From: Archilochus colubris
Taxonomy: Eukaryota > Chordata > Aves > Apodiformes > Trochilidae
Assembly: GCA_023079485.1 (NCBI GenBank)
Contig: CM041092.1
Coordinates: 11,545,127 to 11,609,126, forward strand
Length of the DNA stretch: 64,000 bases
Reading direction: 5' to 3'
The number at the start of each line of letters is the position of its first letter. Position 1 is the stretch's first letter. The translations under genes and the position numbers were made by a program. The notes below the pieces were generated by a model. That model saw nothing but the letters and a program-made list of their open reading frames with translations. It did no database searches and was not told the origin of the DNA. Positions 1-12,331 of the stretch are shown one piece after another.

Positions 1-568
1 GAGAATGGTGACAGCTGCAGGGCTTAACCTCCAGAATCTTGTAAAATACCAAAATTATAAATATGCACAATTAAAAACTGCTTGATACAGTCTGTATTTT
101 TTCATTGTGAAACTCCAAACAATGTCACAGCAGCAAATAGAAACTAAAGGGCTTCCATGTTGTAGCAGAACATAATAAAAACAATTACATGAGACCAACA
201 CAGAGTATATCTAACATTTAGGTGAAACTAACAACTACCCAAAACACAGACAGAAAAAGAACAAGTCGCTATGATAATTCACCTAACAAACAAACAATTT
301 TGATTATAAACTTGCAATTTTCAGAAAAGAGCTCCATGCTAATGACTCCTGTAATCAGCACCATTCAACCAGCAGTCACATTAGTATTTTATCTCCCTGT
401 GAATTTTAAGGGGGTATGTTACCAAAACGTAACTTCAGAGAACAAGACGTCTCTTTGCTCTTACTGAAACAACTTTCAGTGAATCTCACCCATGGGTATG
501 CAACCCCTTGAGCTGCACACTGCACAGCCAAAGAGGGGTCCTCTCAATCAACAGAGCCCAAGAAAATG

Positions 569-594
569 AAAAAAAAAAAAAAAAAAAAAAAAAA
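569..594 (+). repeat. poly(A) tract, 26 A
   Basis: An uninterrupted run of 26 A. No AATAAA lies immediately upstream, so there is no support for a retrocopy tail. Treated as a simple homopolymer. Confidence 0.9.
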
Positions 595-1438
595 GGAGTT
601 GATGCTACAGCTTTTCTGAAATGGAAGCATGACTTCTTTTGGCATGGCTCAGTCATTAACAAGATGAGTGCAACCCACAGTCCTGAGACTCTGAAGGACA
701 CCTCACATCCCTGATGCCCTGAAGAAGTATCATCATCAGCCAAGAATATTTGTTTCCTTAAAGCATTTCCAGTGCCCGCCCAAAATTAACTTGCTTGACT
801 CTGCAGCCAACCAGTACATGTTGCTGTTAAACTGGTTTTTCAAGTGTGTGTGTGCGTTCAGAGAGCCATAACTAAATGTCTGAATAATACAGCTGCTCAA
901 AATCTTGTTGTTCTTCATGTTTGCTGGGCCACCACGTCAGCCCTCACATGGCTTGATTAACCCAGTATTACCATACTGCACACACGGGGGGGCAATTATT
1001 TGCATTAGGATTGCATATGTGATGCTTTTGTCTTTTAGCCTGGGAAATGAATCTTTGTTAGCATTGATTTTGGGCATAATGAGAACTTGTACACAATAGG
1101 TATTAGAATTTACTGACAGCAAATTGAAACATAGGTCTTTTAACTGAAAAAATCTCAAGTTTTCCATTTGGAAATGCTGCTGCGATGTTTCGGGAACTCT
1201 CTAGTAATTTATATATCACCTTCACATACTCCACAAAAACCGTGGTCTTTCTGAATTATGATTCACAAACACAGCACGTTCTGCCTTTCAGAAGACACAA
1301 GGACAGAGACAGACTGAGACCCTGAAGGTCCTGCTCTCAGGGCACCCCAGAAGCAGAGGCCAGGTGCAAGCCCAGGGCACAGTAGTAAACTAGAAACTTC
1401 TGTATAAATGACCACAGAACATATGAAAAGTGTTTCCC

Positions 1439-1491
1439 AAAAAAAAAAAACCAAAACCAAAACCAAACCCAAACCAAACCAAAACCAACAA
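1439..1491 (+). repeat. A/C-rich low-complexity tract (AAAACC-like)
   Basis: A run of about 12 A is followed by imperfect iterations of CCAAAA and CCAAAC. Simple sequence in intron 1 of SLC49A4. The unit is not the vertebrate telomere unit. Confidence 0.8.
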
Positions 1492-3471
1492 CACTATTAT
1501 TTTATTTTTTATTTTAAAACTTTTTCTTGGTTTGTGTTTTCTGGTGTGGGAACTCTTTAAAATTTGAAAAAAAAATTCCAAAGAAAAAGCTCACATGATT
1601 CAGTGAAAAATAAATTGGACCACCCCTAATTATTGTTTTATCTGTAATCTCAACCTTACATACTGGGTAATTTTAAAACAAAATTCTCAGTTTAATCCTC
1701 ACAATGAAGTATGTTTGATCTTCCCAAACATTCTTTTAAGTCCTCATCTTGAATGTTATACATTGTAATGTACCTCTTCTAAATGTTTTGATCACACAGG
1801 TTATTCTTTGGCTTTTTCTTTTTCCCACATTAACGAGTACATACACCCCTAAAAATGCTTTGGTTAGGGCTTTATGTTGAAAATTATGACACCAAAGTGA
1901 ACAGGTACAAGACTGTCAGGCAGGCAGCATATCAGACATTTTCTTTCCTAATTATATTCTAACCTTCTAGCACCTTCCCTTTTTATTTTTCTTTACATTT
2001 TAACTCTTAAAATCCATCCTCCATTTCACCTTTGTCAGAAATTTGTCTTTTATGACATTTTTACAATCATTTAAGTATTTTTGCTTTGAACATTGCAGTG
2101 GCCCTTAATCTGAACTGGACATCTTGTATTACTACAGGAGGTACAGCTCAGAGTGTTTCAGATAGCAGCATGCATCTCATGGGGACAATAACCCAAAGTA
2201 TCCAACCAAGTCTGACAAAAAGCCTGTGACCCCTGCAAGAAATTATTTCTCTTTTAAAAGATCTAAGTACCTCACACAACCAATATTGTGAGTAGGTGGA
2301 ATCAACTTCATTAATTTTAGTCTCTAATGCAATCAGTACATGATGGTGGGGGCTACAGCGTCTCAAAATCCATCATCCAGTTTCCAGTCCCTTTTTATGA
2401 GAGGTTTCTGACATACGACTGGAAAAAGAAGAAACTCTTTTAAAGAGATTTTCTGCCAGTGGAGGAAGCTTTCTATTCTTTGAAGCCTTTCTCATTAGCT
2501 GCTCATCCCCATGAACTTTTGCCAGAGGTTTCTGGGCCCCACAGGTTGCACTGAGTGTTGAGCATCGTGTGGCCATGATCAGAATGGCCAAATGTCACTG
2601 ATTTGGCAGCATAAATTGAGTCAGTAATAAAAAGTCATTATCATTTATGAGTGAATCAGTTGATGTTGTTTTAACTCTCCTGCAGCTAATAACACAGTCT
2701 GCTTTACAACTTCAGCACCCCACGCTGCATTTTCTGGTTTTTGTTTCTTCACAAAACAACTGCCCCCAAGCTCCTGCCACTATTAGAGATTGCACACAAA
2801 CTCTCAGCCCAAAATCCTCTTAACTCTCTTGGCTAAACACAGACTTTTAACCCAGCCAGGATGGTATTGTACTAATAAACCTTAACAGTTACCTATTTTG
2901 GCAGGATATGTTGACCAGATCTGGTTCCTGAGACATTGCTGGGCTGGCCCACTAGTTTCCTTTTCTCACTGCTAGGAAAGCAGTGGCTACAGCAATGCAC
3001 AGTGTGATGAACCCAGGGCCCACCACCCACAGCCCAACTCAGAAAAGAAATAAAACCCAACAGACACAACACAGTCTAAAATCAGCATGGGAGGCAGCAG
3101 CCATTGGTGGCACCCAGCTGCTCTTCAGGTCCCCCATCCCCACCATAACATCAAGGTGTAGCATCCAGACATGGGTGTTGCATCCCCTAACACTCCTCCA
3201 GCATGCCTTAACTTTCAAGATAATTGTTAAAGTACATGAAAAGAAAATTCTTTCCTCTCACACACACTTCATTACTGACTTGTAACCCAGTTAAGTGATT
3301 TATTATGCCCAGCTTAGGAAGAAATTTAATAGAAGATATTCTACAGTCACAATGAACTCCTCATTCCAACTATTTATGTATTATCACTCTGTCATTCAGA
3401 AAGAGAACACTATTAACAACTGTTTAATGCTTTTGTAAGCTCTAGAGAAGTAAGACTGGGTCTTCTCTCAC

Positions 3472-3520
3472 CTGTCAGTCACTCGTTATGATAAAACATC
3501 ATAAAACAGGTGACTGGCAG
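3472..3520. repeat. Imperfect inverted repeat / hairpin
   Basis: The outer arms CTGTCAGTCAC (3472-3482) and GTGACTGGCAG (3510-3520) are complementary with one mismatch. Inner arms GTTATGAT (3485-3492) and ATCATAA (3498-3504) continue the pairing around a loop of about 5 bases, with a bulge on the right side. The total span of about 49 nt is shorter than most microRNA precursors. It could be a chance palindrome or a relic of a small inverted-repeat DNA element. Confidence 0.5.
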
Positions 3521-4057
3521 AATGTAAAAACAAATCCTTACTCTCACAAAACACACATTCAGGTAAAAATTGTCTTCCTGTCAAGAAGTGGAAGTTTCTA
3601 CTTCTGCTGTCTGGTGGGTGGGAACACACCCTGAGCATCCCTCATAGGGCAGCACCCAGCTTCCTTCTGCTGCTACAGACCCACAGAGAGAAACATCATT
3701 CTAGTTCAGAGCATCACATACATGCCAGATACTGTGTGGGTTTGTCTTTTCCTCTCCTTTTGAAGCACCTAACTTGAGGGAGGAAATTCCAGCTGGGTGT
3801 ACAGAAGGGACACTTTTTACCTTTCTGCTGAGATTAATGGAAGTCTGGCCATGGGAAAAGCTGCTGGATTCAGCCCTCTGCCTGGCAGGGCAGCAGTGGA
3901 TTCCCTTCAGGTAGCTCACACACCATGTTCTGGGATGTACTAACACTTGAGGGTTTTCCTTCCTTCAGCTGAAGATATTAAAATCAGTCCTCACAATTAC
4001 AGAATACAACAAGGCTCCAATTAGAAATGAGTGATATCAGCTTGCACACATGCTCAC

Positions 4058-4104
4058 AGTTTTTGAAGACCAGGCTGGAGGCACGAGTGGTCTCTTCTAA
4101 CTAA
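4058..4104 (+). mobile_element. Possible short CR1 3'-end scrap
   Basis: A stretch reading GAAGACCAGGCTGGA and then GTGGTCTCTTCTAAC resembles the 3' untranslated end of avian CR1, where a 'ccaggctgga...ggtctcttccaac' order is typical. It is only about 45 bases with an internal deletion relative to what I remember, so the call is weak. Confidence 0.3.
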
Positions 4105-7100
4105 GAGAACATTTGCGTAACTACTCTACTATTAGTTTGACTAAACCATACCTAGCTAAAAAAGAAAATAAAAAAATAAAGTCCTGCCTTGATGGGCACA
4201 TACTAGGAAATGAAGCACTCCCTAATCTTAACAGCCACTCCAACAATTCACTGTTATACAGTGATTTTCCTTCCAATTTAAAGCAAATGGAGTTTTCAAA
4301 TAAGTTCTTGTTTTACCTGTCTTGACAAAAAACACAGGCTTTAGCATTTTTCTTTCTATGCATTTAACCTACAAAAACAAACCTTTACCTTTGGTTTCAG
4401 TAAGCAAAGCACAGGGCTCCAAGTCCATCACAATTTTTCTTCAGGCCTGGTTTTGTGTGTTGTCTAGATACCCTCCTTACTGTCCAAGCACTCTTTTGAA
4501 ATGGATTTATTCTCCGGATACCAATTCTCCATTTTGTAGGACAGGTCTGTGTTACTCTTTCAAGTTAATGTGTGCCTTTACAATTTATCCACAATAAAAC
4601 AAAAGCTTCATTAAAAATCTCACTTTATCAGGAAACACTGAAATCTTTGGACATAGTCCCTGCTTCATCATTACCCATTGCTCCAGGTATCTTTGTATTT
4701 CTTTGTAAATCCCAGCAATATTATACTAATAGCTGTGCCATTTACTCTCACAAGATCAATTATCTTTGTCATTATCAAATTATCAAAAATGTATGCTAAC
4801 TTTCTACTGAACACAGTGAGTAAAACTTCTGCTGTGCCTGCACTTTGCAAAATTGACTAATATCATTTAGGAGGATAAGCAACAATCAGAAGAAACATCC
4901 CTGAATCAGCCAATGCCATTCTCAAAAGAAAAGAACCTTCTCACTGATGTAAGAATGAGATGCAGCCCTGATCATTCTGCTAACACATGGAACCAACTTG
5001 AAAAATCAGTGTATGGGGCCTGCCTCGGATTCCACAAAAGCACTTGATTGCAGAGGAGCATAAATTGTGTTTGTAAATTCAATGGAGAATAAATATGTTA
5101 TCAAGAATAGCATCAACTACAGTTGGAAGCAAGAAAAACTGGGAACCAAATACAAAGGCTGCATGCAAGAGAGATTAACTACCAGGTCATAAATCAAAAA
5201 TTACTCCTAGTTTGACAGCCACGATGTCATGGGGTGCTATTAAGCACAACCAGGATTTCCCTTTCTCTCTGGCTACATGATTCTGACGCTTCTGTTACTG
5301 CTCTGTCTTTCATAAGTTGTGTTTTTAAAACAAACTGAAGGCAAGTGTTATCATTCTTTCCCTTAGCTCTATGTGGCAGTGCCAAAATAGCATCTAAATT
5401 TCAATTGAAAAGGTTTAGGACTTGAGTATTTTTTTTCTTTCTGATTGAAAACAAAGCAAGCTCCTAATGACTTCATTTAAGCATTCTGCAAGTCAGCTGA
5501 CAGCATCCATCTGGCATCAAATAATATGAAACAAGCTCTATCTTATAGGACCTGATTCAAATCAGACTCAAACCTACATTTCAACGCCAAGTCTCATGTA
5601 GGACAGAAGTAAGCCTTTTCCTGCATGGATCCTACAACAGTCCAGTTTTACCCCTCAGTGGAGGATTACATGGCAATGGCAGATTCCATGAGACTCCACT
5701 GTGCTCCAATTTCTGTCTGACATGAACAGGAGGCACATTGAGATCCCCAGGCAAAGTCTGTACTAGAAATCACCTGAAATGTAGATGAAAGAGGTTACGA
5801 TCTTCAGAAGGGAATTTTCTCTTTCTAATTTTAAGAGCTGCTGTAACAGAATGTCAGCAATAGCTGCCCAGTTAATACTATCAGGCTATCAGGAGGAGTT
5901 TGAAATTTCTCATTAATTACTTTATTTGTAAAATTTAAATTCAAGAAACCCAACTTTGTAGGTATAAATACAGCAGCTTCAAGGAAAATAATTGTGTTTT
6001 GATACAGACTTTCTAATAAGAGTCAGAAACTCAGAAGGGCCAATATCCCAGAACTGCCACCACCAGAAATACAGGGGGAACCCACAGGGAAGCCCTGGAC
6101 AAATAAGGAAGGAAGAATGGTGTCAGGGACCAGATCTGACCCAAAGGTAATTTCTCCTTCTAGCACTTGTTGGACAGACACAGCAAAACTGCATACACAA
6201 CTGAAATATACCAGGGCCAACACTCATCCCCAGCAGTCCTTTTTTTCAGTATTACTCAGATTAAAAACATGCACTGTCTGTGGAAATGTCACAAGTCCTT
6301 GTAAGAAAAACATCACTCTTAAATTTTGAGGTGAGTTAGGAATCTTGAAAAAAATCCTCTCAAAGAATAAAAGGCTCAAAACAAAGTTTAGCTAGCCAAG
6401 TGTTTCAGGAAGATGTCAGTCATCTGCAGGGAAATGACTGCACAAATGTAATGGCTAAAACAAATACAGAGGCTGCTAGGATATAATTGTGAGAATCAAA
6501 GCCAAATATAATGCATTTGGGAATTATTATTCAACCACACAACCACCGCAGAATTCCTCAGCTGCTGCATCTGTCTCTACATGCATCCTGACAACATAGA
6601 TAGAAACAAGACAGAAATAAGATACCTGTGTATGCACACTCTATCTGCTCTGCTCACTTCTTGTTTGTATCATAGACACTCTTCTTCTGTTATGGGAGTC
6701 AGGAGGGGTGTTGATTGGTTGGTTTGGGGTTTTTTACCTTAACATTGACTGAAGTATATTTTAATTAATTCTTTTACAAGAATTTGAGTGGACCTGTTAG
6801 GAGGAAGACCAAGCTATCACAACCATGTCAAGAGGATGGCAGTGCAATTGTCTCATTGCACCAATTAGGTCAAAATAATCTGATCAGCAGACTCATCCAT
6901 CTCAGCATATTGGGCAAGCACATAAAGTCCAAAAAGATGTCAAGGAAAGTATAGCTTAATTCTCCAACTCTTTACTCCACTAAACTTAGCTGTTACAGAC
7001 TTCATGACCACAAGTTCTTCTATGGTGTCTTACAGAGTTAGCTCCACTAACATGGATTTAGCCATGGCTGCTGGCAGATTGTACCTGCAAATACAAAGCA

Positions 7101-7639
7101 AGTATTTCAGAGTTTGTGCAGCAGTTTAAAAGTTTGGTTCTGTAAACAAAGTAGTCTTGATTTTAAGAGCTGAAAAGACTTAATCTGAGCTTTTTGATAT
7201 ATAAAAAGGTATATACAAGTTTTGAAGTTTCCTTAAAAGTCAGCTAAGGATTTTGAAGCATCCTAACAGTTTAGTATCAAAAAGGGAAAAACAATGGCAA
7301 AAGATACAGATTAAAAATCTGCATCACAAGTTTCTACAATGTTGTAAATTCTGCTTATCAGTCCAGAAACTGACATTTTGCCTGAACAGAGAAACAAAGC
7401 ACTGAGTTCAATGGTATTTCCCTTCAGGTCAAAATGCTGGCTTGACAAGCAGTTTTATACATTTCTTGACTCTTGAGAAATGGAATAATTTTAGCTGTTT
7501 ATAACTATTATACTATATTTATTATATATGAAATATTATACCATACTGCAGTATTTTATTGCAGAGAGCATTCATTTTATCTGCAGCTAATCCAAGTGCA
7601 ATGAACCTCTCTGAATCCTTTCAGAGTGCTTCTGAGAGA

Positions 7640-7745
7640 AGAGAGCACTGGCCTGGGGCAGTGGGACCTGCATCTCTCAACATGCCTTCTGAAACTGGGC
7701 AAGCCACTTATCTTCTGCTTCACTTTTCTTTTACCCTCTTCTACC
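7640..7745 (+). mobile_element. tRNA-derived SINE relic (MIR-like), copy 1
   Basis: The order AGAGCACTGGCCTGGG, then a patch near CTGGGCAAGCCACTTATC, then a TC-rich run matches the layout of MIR/CORE-type SINEs: a tRNA-like head, then the 'gggcaagtcacttaacctctctg' core. It is heavily eroded, as expected for an insertion older than birds. Identification is by eye only. Confidence 0.5.
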
Positions 7746-7980
7746 TTGTTTATTCAAGTTACAATCATGGACAAGGAGCCAGTTTCACCATTAGTGTTGG
7801 AAAAGCTAGAAAATGAGGTATGGGGCCAGTGCAGTGCTGGGATACAATTAAAAAAAAAGATGTCTCCAAGTGCTTACTAAACCTGTGAAATCAATATATG
7901 AACACTTGCAATAATTGTTATTTCTTCCTTCACCTCAAGTGCCTGCTTTCTATTCTCAAGTCCAACATTTACTGAAACTG

Positions 7981-8046
7981 GAAGATCTGGGTGAGTCATT
8001 TAATCCCTCTTTGTCATCCAATAAACTGAAAAACTATGCAATGGGG
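7981..8046 (+). mobile_element. MIR-like SINE core relic, copy 2
   Basis: The segment CTGGGTGAGTCATTTAATCC, followed by CTCTTTGTCATCCAATAAAC and AATGGGG, parallels the MIR core 'tgggcaagtcatttaacctctctgtgcc...aaaatgggg'. It has the same orientation as the relic about 240 bases upstream, so this may be a second insertion or a duplicated core. Confidence 0.45.
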
Positions 8047-9724
8047 CATGGGTGTGTGCACACATGTGTTAGTGTATAAATACAGAGATGCAGAGCAGCT
8101 GACAAAAATAGCTAATAATGCAGTCAGGATCTTCATTAATTTTTAAGCTAAATTGTGGATGTTCATTAACAAGTTGAAAGAAACTACAAGATAACAAGCC
8201 TTTGCTTTAACTCTTGCTGTTGTATTCCTGGATGAAAGCTGACAACCCCCAGCCCTTTCAGTCTGGAAAAGGGGATGGAAAGCTAAGGGTTTTTTCTCTT
8301 CCCACTCACTTTAAGGTCTCCCTCACTGCACAGCAGATGTAATTACCACATAACTAACTACAAATCCTTACATGTGGTGACAGGAAAAAAAAAAGCTGTC
8401 TTGTACACATCTATCAGAAAAGACGTTCTGTCATTACCTTCGTGGTACTTGTTTGCACCACCCAACAGTGCATGAAATTCTTCATTTTAAGAAACACAGA
8501 GGCATTTTGCTTTGCCATGACAGGGCACCACAAAGCAATCATGCAGCAAGGATGGGAAGCCACACTAAATACTGCGTAGTGCATCTTCTAAGCAGGACAC
8601 TAAGTGCAAAGTTTCTCCTTTTACTGTCCCTGTTGTGAGCTGGGGGAAAAAGAGCCTTAAGATTCCCATTCATGTACTATCCGTGCAGGTCTCATGACTT
8701 TGTAGGAAAGGTCACTGGAGTAAGCTTTCAATTTTTCTCCCTGTGAACAGTTTCAATGTTACTTTAATATTAAAATGCATCAGGCACTACTTAGGGTACA
8801 TAGGTCATCCTAAAAATCACCCTTTGCAGCACATTAATGGGTCCTAAACCCATTTCATTTTTTAAGGCTCCTGTTAAATACTTTAGGTTCACTTGTTCAG
8901 TCAATTAAAATGTAACAACTCCACCTCTCTTAGATATACAAAATGGATGGCATTCATGAAAAATAACCAAATAAAACAAAAAGTTTCTAAATGCAGTTCT
9001 ATTTGACATCTTGTATTCCAGAAAAACATTGGTAGACTTTGCAAAAAGCAGAAGACCTCTCACTTTCAAAACACACTTTTCCCTCAGTTCTCCAGCTTTA
9101 AAAAAAAAAAAAAGGATAAATCTAAAAATCCTCTCTACTACAACATGAGAAAGCTTAATATGCAGCTTTTGAGGAAGTTGGAGCACTGATCACAAGGTTC
9201 TGCAGCATAATTATAGTTACAGCACAGCTACAGAGCCACATGCGCATACGAAGCATTAAAAAATAAAATGATGGCATGAATGGAATAGTTCTGAATGTCA
9301 CCAGTGAGAGACAGCCAGAGCATGCCACAACTTCCCTTGCCCCCAGATTATAACTAAAAAAATTCTTAAAGAAACTTGAAACTGTGAGGTCTTTGGTCTG
9401 CTCAGCTGAGGCTACACTGGATTGCCTCTGGGAGAACAAAAAATAACATTCTTTAAGAAAAACTGCAAAATATTCTAACAATTACTGAAGCATCATGTGC
9501 CTCACATTTACTTCTGCTCATCTCAGCACTGACTGCTTTTTGGGTGGGTTGTAGCTCAGTATTTTTGTTTGGCAATGTCAGACTACAAATTTTCACAACA
9601 GGGAACTGTTTCAAGACCTGTGCTATGAACTATCTACTTCTTCAGCTCTGAAAAGACAAGCAAATACCACTGGTTTACATGGCTCCTTTCTTACAATAGG
9701 ACATTTCTTATAATTTCTCACCAG

Positions 9725-9745
9725 AAAAAAAAAAAAAAAAAAAAA
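9725..9745 (+). repeat. poly(A) tract, 21 A
   Basis: An uninterrupted run of 21 A in SLC49A4 intron 1. No obvious poly(A) signal precedes it. Confidence 0.9.
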
Positions 9746-12308
9746 GGTAGAAATTGGCAATGCAGAAAATATCCCAACTTTATTAACAAGTAAAGAACCT
9801 CATTTTTTCATTCACTTCAGATTTGGTTTTCAGTCCTAAAATGTAAAATGAAAGTAGCTCCTAAAAACAATGTCAAGTAAAAATAGTGAATTTGTTTTGT
9901 TTGTGCTATGGTAGTGCTGTTACTGGAATTTAGAAATCACTGAAGCTGCGTTAGTTCAGCATTGCCAAAGGAAAATGGTCTTTTTTTCATATATAGTTTC
10001 CTCTGACAGGAAAAATAAACAATATCATTAATTCTTTAAAGGAAACAGACTCCGTTTTCTTTAAAGGAAGCAGATTCAGCTTTCACAGGCCAAAAAGAGA
10101 AAAAAGAGTAGATCAGGCTAGCAGAATAAAAACTAATAGCTAAGAATCATAAATACAGTATAAACATACAGCTAGCAAAACTAATGCAATACAGCTACCT
10201 TAAGTACTTCACTACTTCCATAATAAAAAGCTACTTGAAAGCCCAAGTCAACAGTGGAATTATTGCTGTCATTTCTGTTATAGAAGTTAGCCTCAGCTTC
10301 CTTTACGTAGCACATTTGTAGCCAAACTGTTAAAAACTTCTAAAAGGAGACTGACTGAATTCAAATGTTTTCAAAATGCAGCAAGGCAGTGGACCATATG
10401 ACAATATTTTAGCATTTTCTATCTTGTTCCATGAGACTTTCCAGGAGGGGAGAGTCACCAGCCAGAACGGTCACACTCACCCACCACCCCCACCATTTGC
10501 TGCTGGCTACCTAAGTCCTGGTTACTACTGCCTCTTGCTCACAAAGGAAGACACTCAGAGTCCTTTTCTCTGTGTCTCCTACTTAGCTTGTTCCTCCACC
10601 TTTGTCATCCCCACCACTCCCTGCCCTCCAGCTCTTGATTCTGCGTCTGCGCCTCCTTTGCTTTACCTACTACCTTGTCCCACCCTCTCCTCCTCTTTCT
10701 TTATAAATCTTCTTGCCTATCCAAGGGCTTTTCTCGTAACTGCTCTCATTCCTTTTAGCCCTGAACTTCTCATATCCAACCTCTTCCACTCCTCAACAAG
10801 TAGAAGTGGGGGACAGGTAAACTGGAGGATAAGATGTGCAAACCCCAACAGCAAGGAGACACACCAAGTGAGTCAGAAGATAGAGAAGAGAAAGCAGTCA
10901 GAGTAGGATTTGGGTCAAGAGAAGATTATAAGGAGTAGTAAAAACATGTGAGCATACAACAGTAGAGATACCCGTGCAGAGCTGCCCTAGTATTATACTC
11001 TCTGTAGTCAACTTCTAAAAGCTACTGTTGACAAAATATATTCTTAGCTGGAGATGTGTCCTGACCCAGTTCTGGGATGCTTAAATCCTTTAACTCTGCT
11101 TGTGTTAACAGCTGCACAATAAAAGTAAGGGATCATATTTACACTAGTAAATTATTTCCCTATTCATCAACTTGTCAGCATCAAGGTTACACAGCAAGTT
11201 ACAAGTAGCAAGCTACACAGCCCATGCTCACCCTGCCTGTGTGCTCAGTGCACAAAAGCTTTGAGATAGTGCTATCCTCAGATAACATGGTGACTGCTAT
11301 TCTCACATAGGCCACGTAAATGTTAGAATTTTACTTTCCATCATGAAAAACGTTTTAAATCCAGCTTGCAGTTTCCTGATATTTTTCACTATGTGGTGGT
11401 GTTTCAAACAGTTGTCATAGCACCACTGCTGCAGCTGCAAAGAAGTGTGCACAGTGTGGAAACTGTGTAAAGGGTATCAGTATAAAGAGAAATGCCTGTG
11501 GAAACACAATACAAGCAGAGATTAGGGTGATACCATCTAACAGGAAGAGCTCCAGAAGAAGATATCTGTCTACAGCCATGACTGATGCTTACAACTCCAC
11601 CTGGCCCACCAGGAGGTATGGGCAGTGCTGCTTACAATCACAGCAGTATCGCTCTGAGGATGCATGGCAGCATCAGGTTAACACAACTCATCAGATCCTA
11701 ATTAAACCCCTCTATGTTGCAAATCATTCTATCTCATGTGGTCATCTGCAGCATGTCTGCCTGCAGTGAGGATGGGCCAACCAGTTCTCTAGTGAGTCCT
11801 CATTTCTGCAAGCATTTGCACAAATGCTCTGTGGACTTTCATGTCCACTTTCATGTCCACAGTACCTAAAATTAAGCAACAAAAGTGAACAAAAGTTTTT
11901 CTTCAGATGATGTGGATGAAAAGCATGTCTATGCAAACACACACACACCAGCAACTCAAAATAAGTTTTGCAAAATCAAGCTGATCAAATATCTGTTCTA
12001 TTGGGATTTACCTATATTCAGCCCTCTAATTGCTTCTTTCATCTTTCCACATGAAAAACAATACTTCAGCTCATCTCTTTCAAGTTTTGTTAGTTTAGGA
12101 AATTTAATCCCTTCCATGGAACTTGATCAGACTGGATCAGTATCACTTACAAGACATGTAACAGAGTATGTCCACAGGATGGGAAAGAACAGACAGGGGT
12201 AAAACTGGTGTACTTTGTTATAGTCCATTAATCACTTGCCTATACACTAAATATCTACAGCTTTCACTTCAAGTGAGTCAAGGCATTTTCTTCCTCTCTC
12301 CCTTTTTT

Positions 12309-12331
12309 AAAAAACAAACAAACAAACAAAA
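12309..12331 (+). repeat. (AAAC)n microsatellite
   Basis: A short A-rich run followed by about four AAAC units. Simple repeat. Confidence 0.85.

Noticed and set aside
569..594. Retrocopy tail at the 26-A tract
   Set aside because: No AATAAA and no gene-like sequence precede the tract on the plus strand.
10376..10906. 176-codon plus-strand frame in SLC49A4 intron 1
   Set aside because: It translates a pyrimidine-rich stretch into Pro/Ser/Leu-rich sequence with no domain; judged chance.
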